A DNA stretch of 62,000 nucleotides from Adiantum capillus-veneris (Eukaryota; Streptophyta; Polypodiopsida; Polypodiales; Pteridaceae): the NCBI GenBank assembly GCA_014529385.2, contig CM043950.1, positions 65,740,935 through 65,802,934 on the forward strand, written 5' to 3'. A program made the translations under genes and the position numbers. The notes beneath the pieces are model-generated. The model was not told where the DNA came from. It worked only from the letters and a program-made list of their open reading frames with translations, and ran no database searches. Positions 51,270 through 60,614 of this stretch are shown here, piece by piece. Each line of letters begins with the position of its first letter. Within the stretch, counting starts at the first letter, position 1.

Positions 51270-51589
51270 ATTTTACCAAATGAAAGAACTGCAATTTCAG
51301 CTTTGTCATGTTTCACATGAGCTAAACGCATTGTTGTCCAAGAGAACACATTGGGCTGAAAGCAAGGGATGGTGGTACAAAATTGGTTGTCCTTGACACC
51401 ACCTAGGCTTGGTGGGTGTGGTAAGGAGAATCAGACCCAAGTAAAAGATGCAAAATTGAACAAAAAGGAGAAACAATAAAATCAATTTCTTGGAGGCTTT
51501 ATAATCTACTCTACTTTATTCTTTTCTCCCAAAACGGGTTATAACAGATAAACGACGTGGGTGCAAGAAGTGGGGAAGGAGATTCGGTT

Positions 51590-51592
<3 letters not shown>
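51270..51592. other. Spacer between PPR remnant and transposase-like gene
   Basis: No gene was recognised. It may contain the promoter of the plus-strand transposase-like gene. Confidence 0.4.
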
Positions 51593-51594
<2 letters not shown>

Positions 51595-51679
<85 letters not shown>

Positions 51680-51721
51680 TTCTCTGTTTTGTTCTCTGTG
51701 GAGCACCCACCGTTCCCGCCC

Positions 51722-51790
<69 letters not shown>
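51595..51790. repeat. Composite (CT)n(CA)n...(CT)n microsatellite
   Basis: Long CT and CA tracts, a short unique stretch (about 51678-51725), then a second CT tract ending just before the first ATG of the transposase-like gene. The Ser/Leu-rich and Arg/Glu-rich frames here are artefacts of the repeat. Confidence 0.97.
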
Positions 51791-51793
<3 letters not shown>

Positions 51794-52598
51794 ACCATAC
51801 AGCCATGGCAGCTCAGGCCAGTACCATATCTTCAGAGATGACGATGGATACTGAGCGTGATTCCTTCACCTATCTCGAGTCAAGGGTACCTGCATCTACA
51901 TAGGGTGCTATGATGGAAACCACGAGCATTCATGAACTTGTCAGCAACCAAGTATTTTTGCGAGACTATTGGGCACAAAAGAAGCATGAGCAACGACACA
52001 AGGAGCGCAACCCTGCTAAGAGAGCTGAACTTGCTACAACCAGATCAAGGAACAATATATGCAAAGCCATGGCTAGATGTTGGTGTCGGCAGACCCAAGG
52101 ACTAACAACACTAGAACAACAAGAAATTCTAGAGCAGCTCATGCATCATCAGCCATTTTCCAAGTTGAGGAGTTCAGTTGTGCAATCGAGTCTTCTTTCC
52201 GTTGTTTGCAACACATTGACTCAGCTGAAAGTGCCCCACTCTTCAACTGAGCTTTTTGTGAAGAGAACCTCTTTGACGATGATACTGACAATGGTGATCA
52301 GAGCATAACCACTGTGAACCAGTCCAAAATTGTTGCTGCCTTGGGTGTTCATCGACGTAATATAGCGGCAACAAGCAGTCGACTGTGAATGAAAGATGAG
52401 GATGAAGTTTTGCCACTTAGTGCTTGTCACAGATAGTTGCCTCTGCATACAAGTATCACAGTCGAAACTAGAGATTTGGTGGCCGCTTTCTGGAAATCTG
52501 AGACAAGAGTTTCTCCTAACAAAAAGGATATCTGTAAGCACATGATCGAGGCAAAATGTGTCATCAAACATCCCATACATCTTCTAAATGATTCTCAG

Positions 52599-53993
52599 GT
52601 AATATGTGCTGCCCACACTGTAATCCTTGCTCGCCTTTTTACTCTTGGATTAACACAGAATACCAGAACTTGTTAGCCAACAATCATTGTACGAATACTC
52701 AGCTCCATAGTACCATTTCCAGCATGCCAAAATTTGACCAATTCCTAGCATGCCAAACCTGGTATCATTCTGGTACCAATTGCTACCTCAGTAGTACCCA
52801 ATTTGAAGCTTCTCTAGATTCTGAATAGTACCAAACAGATGCATAGTACCATTATTTGGTAGAAATGCTCCAAAGTAAAGATGCACAGTCCCAATTAGGT
52901 ACTCTGGAAAGTTGTTATTTTGGAACTATGGATCCATTTTGTAGCTTTGCAGTATACAAAAAAGTACCCAAAATTGGTACTATGCAGGGTACAGACATGT
53001 ACCCACTTTGGCACTAGGGATCCTGTTTGATACTGTGAAGTTAGGCTGGTACTATGCAATGTACATAATTTGGTACTAGGGATACTGTTTGATACTATTA
53101 AGTCAGGCTGGTACTATGAAATGTACAGGATTTGGTACTAGGGATCCTTTTTGGTACTATGGATTCAAGCTAGTACTATGCAATGTACAGGGTTTGGTAC
53201 TAGGGATCCTTTTTGGTTCTATGAATTCAAGCTAGTACTATGCAATGTACATGATTTGGTACTAGGGATCCTTTTTTGTACTATGAATTCAAGCTAGTAC
53301 TATGCAATGTACAGTATTTGGTACTAATGATCCTTTTGGGTACTATGAATTTAGGCCGGTACCATGCAATGTAGAGAATTTGGTACTGGGGATCATGTTT
53401 GGTACTATGAATTCAGGCTGGTACCATGCAATGTACAGAATTTGGTATTAGGGATCCTGTTTGGTACTAGGTTTGGTACTATGAATTCAGGCTGGTACCA
53501 TGCAACGTACAGAATTTGGTACTAGAGATCCTGCTTGGTACTATGAACTTAGGCTAGTACCATGCAATGTACGAAACTTGGTACTAGGGATCCTGTTTGG
53601 TACTCTGAATTCAGGCTGGTACCATGCAATGTACAGAATTTGGTAGTAGGGACCCTGTTTTGTACTATGGATTCGGTTGGTACTATGCAATGTACATAAT
53701 TTGGTACTATGGACCCTGCTTGGTCCTATGAATACATGCTGGTTCTATGCAATGTACAGAAATGTACCCACTTTGGTACTATGAATCCAGTTTGGTACTA
53801 TCAATCCAGTTTGGTGCTTTTCTGCACTTAATTTGGTACTATAGCCTGAAATCTGGCACTACAGTGCCAAATTTGGTATTTTAGAATGAGTTGGTGGTTT
53901 ACATTGTTAATTTTGGTACTGTAAACTACTTTGGTGCTTTGCTGTTTTATAGTAATATTCTGAGCTCTAATGTGGATCAAATTTTGTATATAG
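52599..53993 (+). other. Phase-0 intron of the transposase-like gene
   Basis: The donor CAG|GTAATATG and acceptor TTTTGTATATAG|GTGGAG join two pieces of one protein pattern without changing frame. Most of the 1395 bp is the TTTGGTACT minisatellite. Confidence 0.8.
52960..53770 (+). repeat. 62-bp TTTGGTACT minisatellite (intronic)
   Basis: The 'ggga' landmark of the unit recurs at 53017, 53079, 53141, 53203, 53265, 53327, 53389 and 53451, exactly every 62 bp. After a 12-bp expansion it resumes at 53525, 53587 and 53649. The unit contains ATGTACAGAATTT followed by TTTGGTACTAGGGATCC. Degenerate TTTGGTACT copies extend from about 52700 to 53940. Confidence 0.95.
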
Positions 53994-55922
53994 GTGGAGC
54001 TCTACAGAAGATTCAAAAGCACGTATGGTGCGGTGGAGTTGTCACTTAGGTCCTTTGAGACACTCAAGCCATTCTTTGTCCGAAAATTTAAGGAGCGCTA
54101 TACTTGCTGCTGTATTTACCATATCCAGACGGTATACTTCAGGGATGCTTTCAATCAAATGCGCCAGAACAAGTTTGGGCATCACGCAAAGGAACATCCA
54201 TGTACATGCTCCATTTGTGGTACACAGTGTGAAGTAGGTGAGTGTTCTACAAACCAGGCAGTTTTTCAGCACATAAGTATCTCGCTGGATTTCATATTGT
54301 GCCCTCGCCCTAAGGATCATGAATATCATGCACAGCGATGCTTGCTGGGAGAGTGCCCTAGATGTGGTGTAAGGAAGTTGTCATTCTGCCCAGATGAGAT
54401 TGCAGCAGATAGCAGGGAGGTGATTGTTAAGATATTTAAGGATGTGGATATTGGACAGGTTAATGCTGGAGGAAACGAGAAGAAGAGAAAGGAGTTAGTC
54501 GTGGAAAGGATGAAAAGTGCAACTTTCATTCATCTTTTTTCAAATCATCTGAAAAGCTTTGTCAAGCACAACTTTGTTTTTAGGTGGTAGGCCCAACAAT
54601 TTAAAGACTACTTGCTAAAGTTTCCAAGAGACGTTGTGGTTTCTGTTGTTGATTTTGCAGAGAATTATAGCTTTAAAGTGCAGAATGAGATTCAGTCCAT
54701 GCATTGGTGGTCAACACAAGTCACAATACTGGTGCACATCTCTTATATCAGAAATTCAGTAGGAGCCATTGAGAAGACTCTGCATTTTTACATATCAGAC
54801 GATAAGCTCCATGACATGCTCTTTGTTCAGCATTGTTTTCTCTTGCATGACAGTTGGATGAAACAACAAGGACATTGTTTCCGGTATCATTGGGTTTGGT
54901 CAGATGGTGCCGCTTCACAGTTCGAGGCACGACGACCATACTATTTTGTAGCTAGGTATTATCAGTTGACAGGATTGCATATGATTCACAACTTCTCCGC
55001 TTCAAGACATGGAAAAGGAGAGCATGATGGTGCAGGTGCTGTTATCAAGAGAACCTTGACGCATGAGGAGCTAAAGCCCAATGGTTGGCCCATGAAGTGT
55101 GCGGCTGATGTGGTCAATTTTCTAAACGTGAGGTTTAACACAGCGAGGGAAGGTGGGGGTGCGAGCACAAGAAGGGTCTTCTGGTTGGTTTCATCGAATG
55201 ATGTGTTGCGTTCTCCACTATGGGACTGCAAACCAATTGCAGGGTCTCGCTCATTCCATTGTGTTGACGGCTACTCAACACACAATCCATGTGATGTGCG
55301 TTTTAGGACGTTGTCTTGCTTTTGTTATCCTTGTGTGCATGGGCAATGGAGGAGATGCAATAATAAACAGCGCACTGAAGAATGGAAATATCTCTCCATT
55401 GAGCCATTGACAGAGTCTGTACAAGTAGGTAGTGATGAGGACGAGGATGATGAGGAAAACTACAATGATCTTCTTTCCTCCCAAGTGAGTGTGGATTTAA
55501 CCATGCCTATGTATGGAGGAGACCCTAAGGTGCTGAGCCAATTATTGCCCATTGGGGATAACTTTGCAGTGAAAGCAGCTGAGGAGAAAGAGGACTTCTA
55601 CCTTCTAAAGTGCACCAAAACCATGTACCAGGCACCAAGAGTACTGAAGGACCTTTGGCATAACAAGATCGTAAAGGGTGGAATTCTGGTTGAGGGTTTG
55701 TACTATGCCCTGGTTGAGGGAAAAGTTGATACTTATACCCTATTGAATGAGAAACCACCGGTCATGATCTACTCCCATCTTGTTAGAGCCATACGGTTCC
55801 CTATGGAGGTCATACCGGGCCTGCATAACCATTTTAAACTATCCTCAGAGATATATGAAAATATCTACAAAAGTATGCCATATGACAAAGGGAGTGACCA
55901 CGAGGGGAGCCATACAACGTAA

Positions 55923-56365
55923 ACCCCAACTACAAGTCTAGCCACTGGCAGCAACAACTGTAATTCTCTTGAATAGAATCTTACTTGTGATCAGTAGTGT
56001 GTACTTGCTAATTTGTTTTCAGCTGACTCTTGTAGTACCAAATTTGATAGCCAGACTGCCTAATCCTTGTTTGATAGCAGGATACTTTAATATGGTTGAA
56101 AATATCTTAGGCAGGTGCAAGAATCCGGGTTTAGTTATCAATGGGACACAAATTAAAGTGGGAAGGAGTAATCAATGCTCGTGGGTTATTTGACATTTCT
56201 ACTGATTCAGGCTTCACATGCAAATAGCAACAGAAAAATTACCAAAGAAGTGGCAAGAAAAAGATCATGTGCAGAAAAATTAAGTGCATGTGTTAAACTT
56301 TTGCAGACGAAGGTTCATGCAATAATTTCTTATTACACGAAAATGCCAGTCTTTTACAGAATATT
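55923..56365. other. Spacer between convergent genes
   Basis: The 3' ends of the plus-strand transposase-like gene and the minus-strand HAD-like gene face each other across about 440 bp. No coding sequence is recognised, and a single TAGTACCAAATTTG near 56032 echoes the intronic repeats. Confidence 0.5.
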
Positions 56366-57948
56366 TTACACATAAGGGGGGTCAAACCAGTACGAGTACG
56401 CTTCCAAAGATACAAAGTAGTCAGCAACATACAGGGAGATGTCGTCCTCTACATCAAACAAGGGTGTGCGTCGGCTATAAGCGGTGGGGAACTTCTCATC
56501 TAGCCATCCTGTGATCCATGGCAGAATGACATCCATGAGATACTTCGGCTCGTTCTGATAGTAATATTTTGGCTCATATGTCCGAATGCAGCAACACGAC
56601 TCATAAACGTTCTTCAATGATTTGTATCTTGTGTCGTCCACAAGGAGCGTGCTGTCTTCATTAAATTAAGGATGCTTGCGCCAAACTGTTCACAGGAGCT
56701 TCAGGAAAATGGGCTTGTCGCCGAACTGCCCCAAACGGCCTGCCACATCCTTCATAGAGGAAGCCCATTTTTCACAATGGGACTGGTCAAAAATATATGT
56801 GTCAAGTAAACTAAGTTGTTAGAGCAGGTATACAGTTCAGAGTACCAAAGTCTGAAAAACAGCAACAAGTTCTGTACATAACAGTACCAAAGCACCAAAA
56901 CACCAAAGTACCAAAAGTACCAAAGGACTTAATCACCAAAGTCTGAAAAACAGCAAGTTCTGTACATAACAGTACCAAAGTACCAAAGGACTAAAATCAC
57001 CAAAAAAAGAAAAACAGCAAGTTCTATACATATCAGTATCAAAGTACCAAAGTACCAAAGGACTTAAATCACCACAGTCTGAAAAACAGCAAGTTCTGTA
57101 CATAACAGTACCAAAGTACCAAAGGACTTAAATCACCAAAAAAAGAAAAACAGCAAGTTCTGTACATAACAGTACTAAAGTACCAAAGTAAGTTGTGCAA
57201 ATAGTACCAGGTTGTATGGACAGTATCAAGTTGTGCAAACAGTACCAAAAGTACCAAATGTACCAAAGGACCAAAATGAATAAAAATAACCAAAAAGAAC
57301 CAAAAGAAACAAATAGTTCCCAATTGTGCAAACATTACCAAATTGTGCTAACATTACCAAAATTATGTGGACAGTATCAATTGGTACAAACAGTACCAAA
57401 TCCTATACACGATAATACCAAATAGTACAAAAAGAACCAATAGTACCAGAATATGTACAAATCAGTAGCAAAGGTAGATACAATACCAAAATCAGCCAAA
57501 CCAGTTTGGAAATTAAGGGATTCATACCTAAAAAGATACTTTGCATCTTCATCAACTTAGGGAAGCAAGCATGCAGTATGGTCATCAGATTGTGTCGTTG
57601 GCTGCAGGACCAAAGCATCACATCGCATCGCCTCCTCAGGCTAAGGATGAAATCCTCCGCATCAGGTCTGACCACGCAATATTTGTGCCGGGAGACCTGC
57701 ACCCATCGGGGCTTACATCCCTAAGGAAATGGGATTTTCCACAAATCTTCGGGTTCTTCATGACAATCCTTCAACATAACTCCATTCACATCCAGAATGA
57801 CAAGGCACTTAGTGCTCGCCTTTACGTCCAGCGGCATTGATGTATCCGGTCGCTTTTCATTCAGCCACCACCTTTCCCTCACTGAAGTACCATGAAGCAA
57901 AATGAGTAAAGGAACACCCAGCCTTTTGGCAATAGAAAGTGTGGACAT
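56366..57948 (-). pseudogene. HAD/FCP1-like (NIF family) phosphatase-domain gene, broken
   Basis: Minus strand. The upstream exon (57948-57528) reads CLVILDVNGVML, with the putative nucleophile Asp codon at 57790-57792. It then has a TAG at 57721-57723, followed in the same frame by RPDAEDFI and VMLWSCSQRHNLM, the HAD motif II region. An intron of about 0.7 kb starts at a GTATGAAT donor (57527). The downstream exon (about 56810-56366) reads TYIFDQSHCEKW, a TGA (56690-56692), a TAA (56666-56668), then STLLVDDTRYKSLKN (the HAD motif III/IV region), and ends PPYV at TAA 56366-56368. The order matches plant NLI-interacting-factor-like phosphatases. The second Asp of DxDx(T/V) is Asn here. The exact acceptor is uncertain: the best AG (56811-56812) leaves the phases one base off. 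Confidence 0.72.
56820..57480 (-). repeat. AGTACCAAA minisatellite in the HAD-like gene's intron
   Basis: Tandem units of about 64-72 bp contain cagcaagttctgtacat (at 56951, 57015, 57087 and 57151) and agtaccaaagtaccaaagg. On the minus strand these read TTTGGTACT and ATGTACAGAACTT, matching the core of the 62-bp intronic repeat at 52960-53770 (ATGTACAGAATTT and TTTGGTACT). To the right, the units break down into irregular 'accaaa' copies. Confidence 0.9.
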
Positions 57949-58102
57949 ATAGCACCATTAAAGGTTACCAATTGTTGACAGCATGACATAACAAGGAACG
58001 GACACATTAACATCTGACTAACATGACACCAAACATTGACAAACGCAAAATGGGACGTATTTCATGATAAGCCATAAGCAAGTACAAAATGCTGTTAAAT
58101 AG

Positions 58103-58867
58103 CTAATTCTTGGAGGTTCGCGGCTTGAGACCATGACCTTTGGGGCTCTTTTTACATTTCATACGGAAGAGTTCAAAGAGTGTGGCACAGTCAATGTTAT
58201 AACCTGTTTCTAAGGTTGTCGCTTGCCCCGCACCTTCATCCTCCTCCATGGCTTTCGTCTCCTCCGCAAAATAAGTTTCCTCCTCCGTGCACATACTCTT
58301 TCGCAGCCTCCTTCGCACCCTCCTTCGCACTCTCGGCAGGTTCCGCCTCCTTCGCACTGTCAGCAAGTTCCACCTCACTCTTTGCCTGCTGCCTCGTCTT
58401 TCTGCCTGCCTTCTCCTCTACATACTTTGGAGTTGCATCCAAACATCGGCCGCCGAGGGAACTTCCACTGCCACCTCCTCATCAGCCTGAATTTCTGCAT
58501 TGTTCTTCTTGCCTAGCTCTATCTCTATGTCATCAACTTCCTCAATCGGTTTGCTTTCCTGTTTATCCTTCTCCTGCACTTCAGTTTTCAGTTTAGCTTC
58601 TGCCATACCAGATCCCACACCAGCCTCAGACCCTTTCCCTTGTGCTGGCATTAGAGCCTTGTTGGCTTTCCTGCGCTTCGGCTTTAGTGTTATCTTCCTC
58701 CAAACTGGAGTCTAGAGCAGGCTCACTCTTTTTGCCTTCCATCGTGTTGGCACCAATGTCATGCAGTACTTCATGCAATGACTTATAAGAATATTCCTGG
58801 AACATGTGACTAGCATCTGACTTGCCGTATCTAGGAAGATCCTTTCGATCCACAGGGGTGTTGGTGT
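58103..58867 (-). pseudogene. Acidic/low-complexity N-terminal coding remnant of the HAD-like gene
   Basis: Minus-strand frames alternate: PVDRKDLPRYGKSDASHMF and SLHEVLHDIGANTMEGKK (58867-58626), then EEVDDIEIELGKKN (58651-58418), then KSEVELADSAKEAEPAE (58442-58236), then EETYFAEETKAMEEDEGAG and KKSPKGHGLKPRTSK (58378-58103). The composition is continuous while the frame shifts at least three times, suggesting one Glu/Lys/Ala-rich coding region broken by indels. Its link to the HAD-like exon downstream rests on strand and proximity only. The gypsy LTR interrupts it at 58868. Confidence 0.5.
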
Positions 58868-59103
58868 TGTCATGGGTGTCCGTGTTAACCCTCACGGCTC
58901 ACGGACACCCTATCACCTACGAGACGGACGTTGTAACCTACGGTGGACATTGTATTATTTATTTGGTAGAGTCAGGTACCGGGCTTGTCGGTCCAATAGG
59001 AAAAGGGTAAGAGTGATCGCCGATGAGAGGCGCACTCTAACTGGGACATTCAAGGGATTAGTTGGCTAAGCATGGGCGCCCAAGTGTGAATGGGGTGAGC
59101 TCA

Positions 59104-59110
59104 TATAAAA
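59104..59110 (+). promoter_or_regulatory. TATA box of the gypsy LTR
   Basis: TATAAAA sits in the LTR, about 50 bp before a CT-rich, probably transcribed stretch. Confidence 0.65.
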
Positions 59111-59200
59111 GCCAACTAAACCTAAAATTCACTTATTCTCTCATTTGTGCAATAGAAGAGTGCTCTTGCTCCATCTCCATCTTCTTCTTCTTCACCTCCT

Positions 59201-59212
59201 TGTGTGTGTGTG

Positions 59213-59290
<78 letters not shown>
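59201..59290 (+). repeat. (TG)n(AG)n microsatellite inside the gypsy LTR
   Basis: A short TG tract followed by about 37 AG units, lying downstream of the TATA box and so in the R/U5 part of the transcript. Confidence 0.95.
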
Positions 59291-59291
<1 letters not shown>

Positions 59292-59521
59292 ATTGCGGCG
59301 GCACGACGGTGGTGAAGCGGTTGAGCGTGACGTAGCGGCGTCTCCTTCTTCTTCGCGGCGAGGAATCCTCCACGGCAGGAGCATAGAGCGGTGAGTGACA
59401 CACCATTGCCCTCTTTTGAGCTTACTAGTTAAGCTAGTTGTGTGCTTGGAGCCGTCTGTGGCTCGAACACAGTGTTAGGCAAGGCCCTTGCTTCGACAGT
59501 GCGGCAAGGAGCGCACATTTT

Positions 59522-59539
59522 TGGCGCCGTTGCTGGGGA
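59522..59539 (+). other. Primer-binding site for tRNA-Asp
   Basis: TGGCGCCGTTGCTGGGGA is complementary to the 3' end of plant tRNA-Asp with one mismatch, as in many plant gypsy elements. Confidence 0.88.
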
Positions 59540-60614
59540 ATCACCCTGCACTAAGCCCAAGAGGCACTTTGTGCTTCTCCTATGAGTTGTTTGTAGTAGG
59601 AAAGAAGAGGAAGAGGAAGAGGAATGAATTATTTTTTTGCAGGTTGTTAATTTTTGTATTGTTTGCAAGTTCTATGATTTCTGCATAATGTTGTGTTTTC
59701 TGTTTGCACACAGTCTTTGCACAATTAGTAGTCGTTAGCTTGTTCGCAGTGAATGAATAAGTAGGTAGACAGTTAGCAATTTTTGTTTGCACACAGTCTG
59801 TACACAGTTTTCTGTCAAGGTTTGCCTGCACACAGTCTTTGCACAGTAAGGTAGTGAGAGAGGAAGTAGGTGGACAGTTAGCCCACTGTCAGTAAGCAGT
59901 TAGCAGAGTGGTTAACAGATTAGTTAGTGGTTAGCAACACTGTTAGTAAGTAGATAAGGTAGTGAGCTGTCTGTGAGCTGTGAGCTGTTGACAGAGAGGT
60001 TAGGTAGGTGTTGACAGTGTGTGTGGCCAAGAAAGGGTCACCGAAACCGCGCGCGGTCGTCGCCTCAAAAAAAATAAAATAAAAAAAAAAATAAAAATGA
60101 AAATATTTAAGCGTGAGTGATTGGGAGGCTACACTAAAATTTTGATCGGGATCGGTTCCCCAAGCCCAAGCCCAAGCCCAAGCCCAAGCCCAAGCCCAGG
60201 CCTCAGTCCTCAGTCTTATGATATATATTAGACTCACTCTTATATATATACCCTACCCCCTCAAGAGGGAATGAGAGCATGTGGGGCAAGTCCTCCACTC
60301 TCCTCCCTTCTCTTCCCACTTGCACCTTTAGACTTTCTAATTTGGGCCTAGTTCCCTACTAGAAATTGACGGTTTTAGGGGTTCCAAGGGCATAAAGTGA
60401 CCAAATGGAGGGCTGTAAAGCACGACACATCCCTCTGATCGAGACGCTCGTTTTGAGCTATCATACGTTCTATTCTATAGTTGGGTCAGAAAAAAAGGAC
60501 CAAAAAATCAAAAAATAAATAAATAAGAAAAGACTTGGGTTGCAAAACACCCAAAATTACTAGGTGAGCAGCCTTCACGGGCACTCACTGACACTTCTAG
60601 GGGATCCAATTCAT
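59540..60614 (+). other. Gypsy leader
   Basis: This untranslated stretch contains three copies of 'gcacacagtct' (about 59706, 59791 and 59831), an irregular GTTAG-rich part (59880-60010), an A-rich patch (60067-60100), a hexanucleotide repeat and a TATATATATA at about 60240. No gene was recognised. Confidence 0.6.
60161..60199. repeat. (AAGCCC)n hexanucleotide repeat
   Basis: About six to seven AAGCCC units in the gypsy leader. Confidence 0.95.

Larger units (their letters stand above)
51805..55922 (+). pseudogene. Transposase-like gene, two exons, broken by stops
   Basis: Exon 1 (about 51805-52598) begins MAAQASTISSEM, has TAG at 51901, and continues in frame at 51910. Around 52200 the better frame shifts, and TGA at 52248 and 52386 and TAG at 52434 precede TSITVETRDLVAAFW. 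It ends LNDSQ at a CAG|GTAATA donor. Exon 2 starts at 53994 after TTTTGTATATAG and reads VELYRRFKSTYG; both junctions are phase 0. TAG at 54588 breaks exon 2, which then runs open to TAA 55920-55922. Candidate catalytic blocks are DFAENYSF (54651), WSDGAASQFEARR (near 54900) and SRHGKGEHDGAGAVIKR (near 55000), with a cysteine cluster CFCYPCVHGQWRRC later. This arrangement is recalled from an uncharacterised, multi-copy DDE-like transposase family in animals and plants; the superfamily is not assigned. Confidence 0.75.
58868..59517 (+). repeat. Gypsy 5' LTR
   Basis: The proposed ends are TGTCATGGG and GCGCACA, giving about 650 bp. Near the left end an 11-bp inverted repeat GGGTGTCCGTG/CACGGACACCC spans about 58875-58911. 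A TATAAAA box follows at 59104, and a long GA tract lies downstream of it. The right end is fixed by the primer site 4 bp later; the left end is an estimate. Confidence 0.7.

Noticed and set aside
51511-51854. Ser/Leu/Thr-His and Arg/Glu repeat proteins
   Set aside because: They are translations of CT/CA microsatellites in several frames.
58180-58715. Plus-strand proline/serine-rich frames
   Set aside because: They are antisense to a Glu/Lys/Ala-rich minus-strand coding remnant; the composition follows from the complement.
59122-59406. Ser/Leu repeat proteins in the gypsy LTR
   Set aside because: They are translations of the GA microsatellite; the region is part of an LTR.
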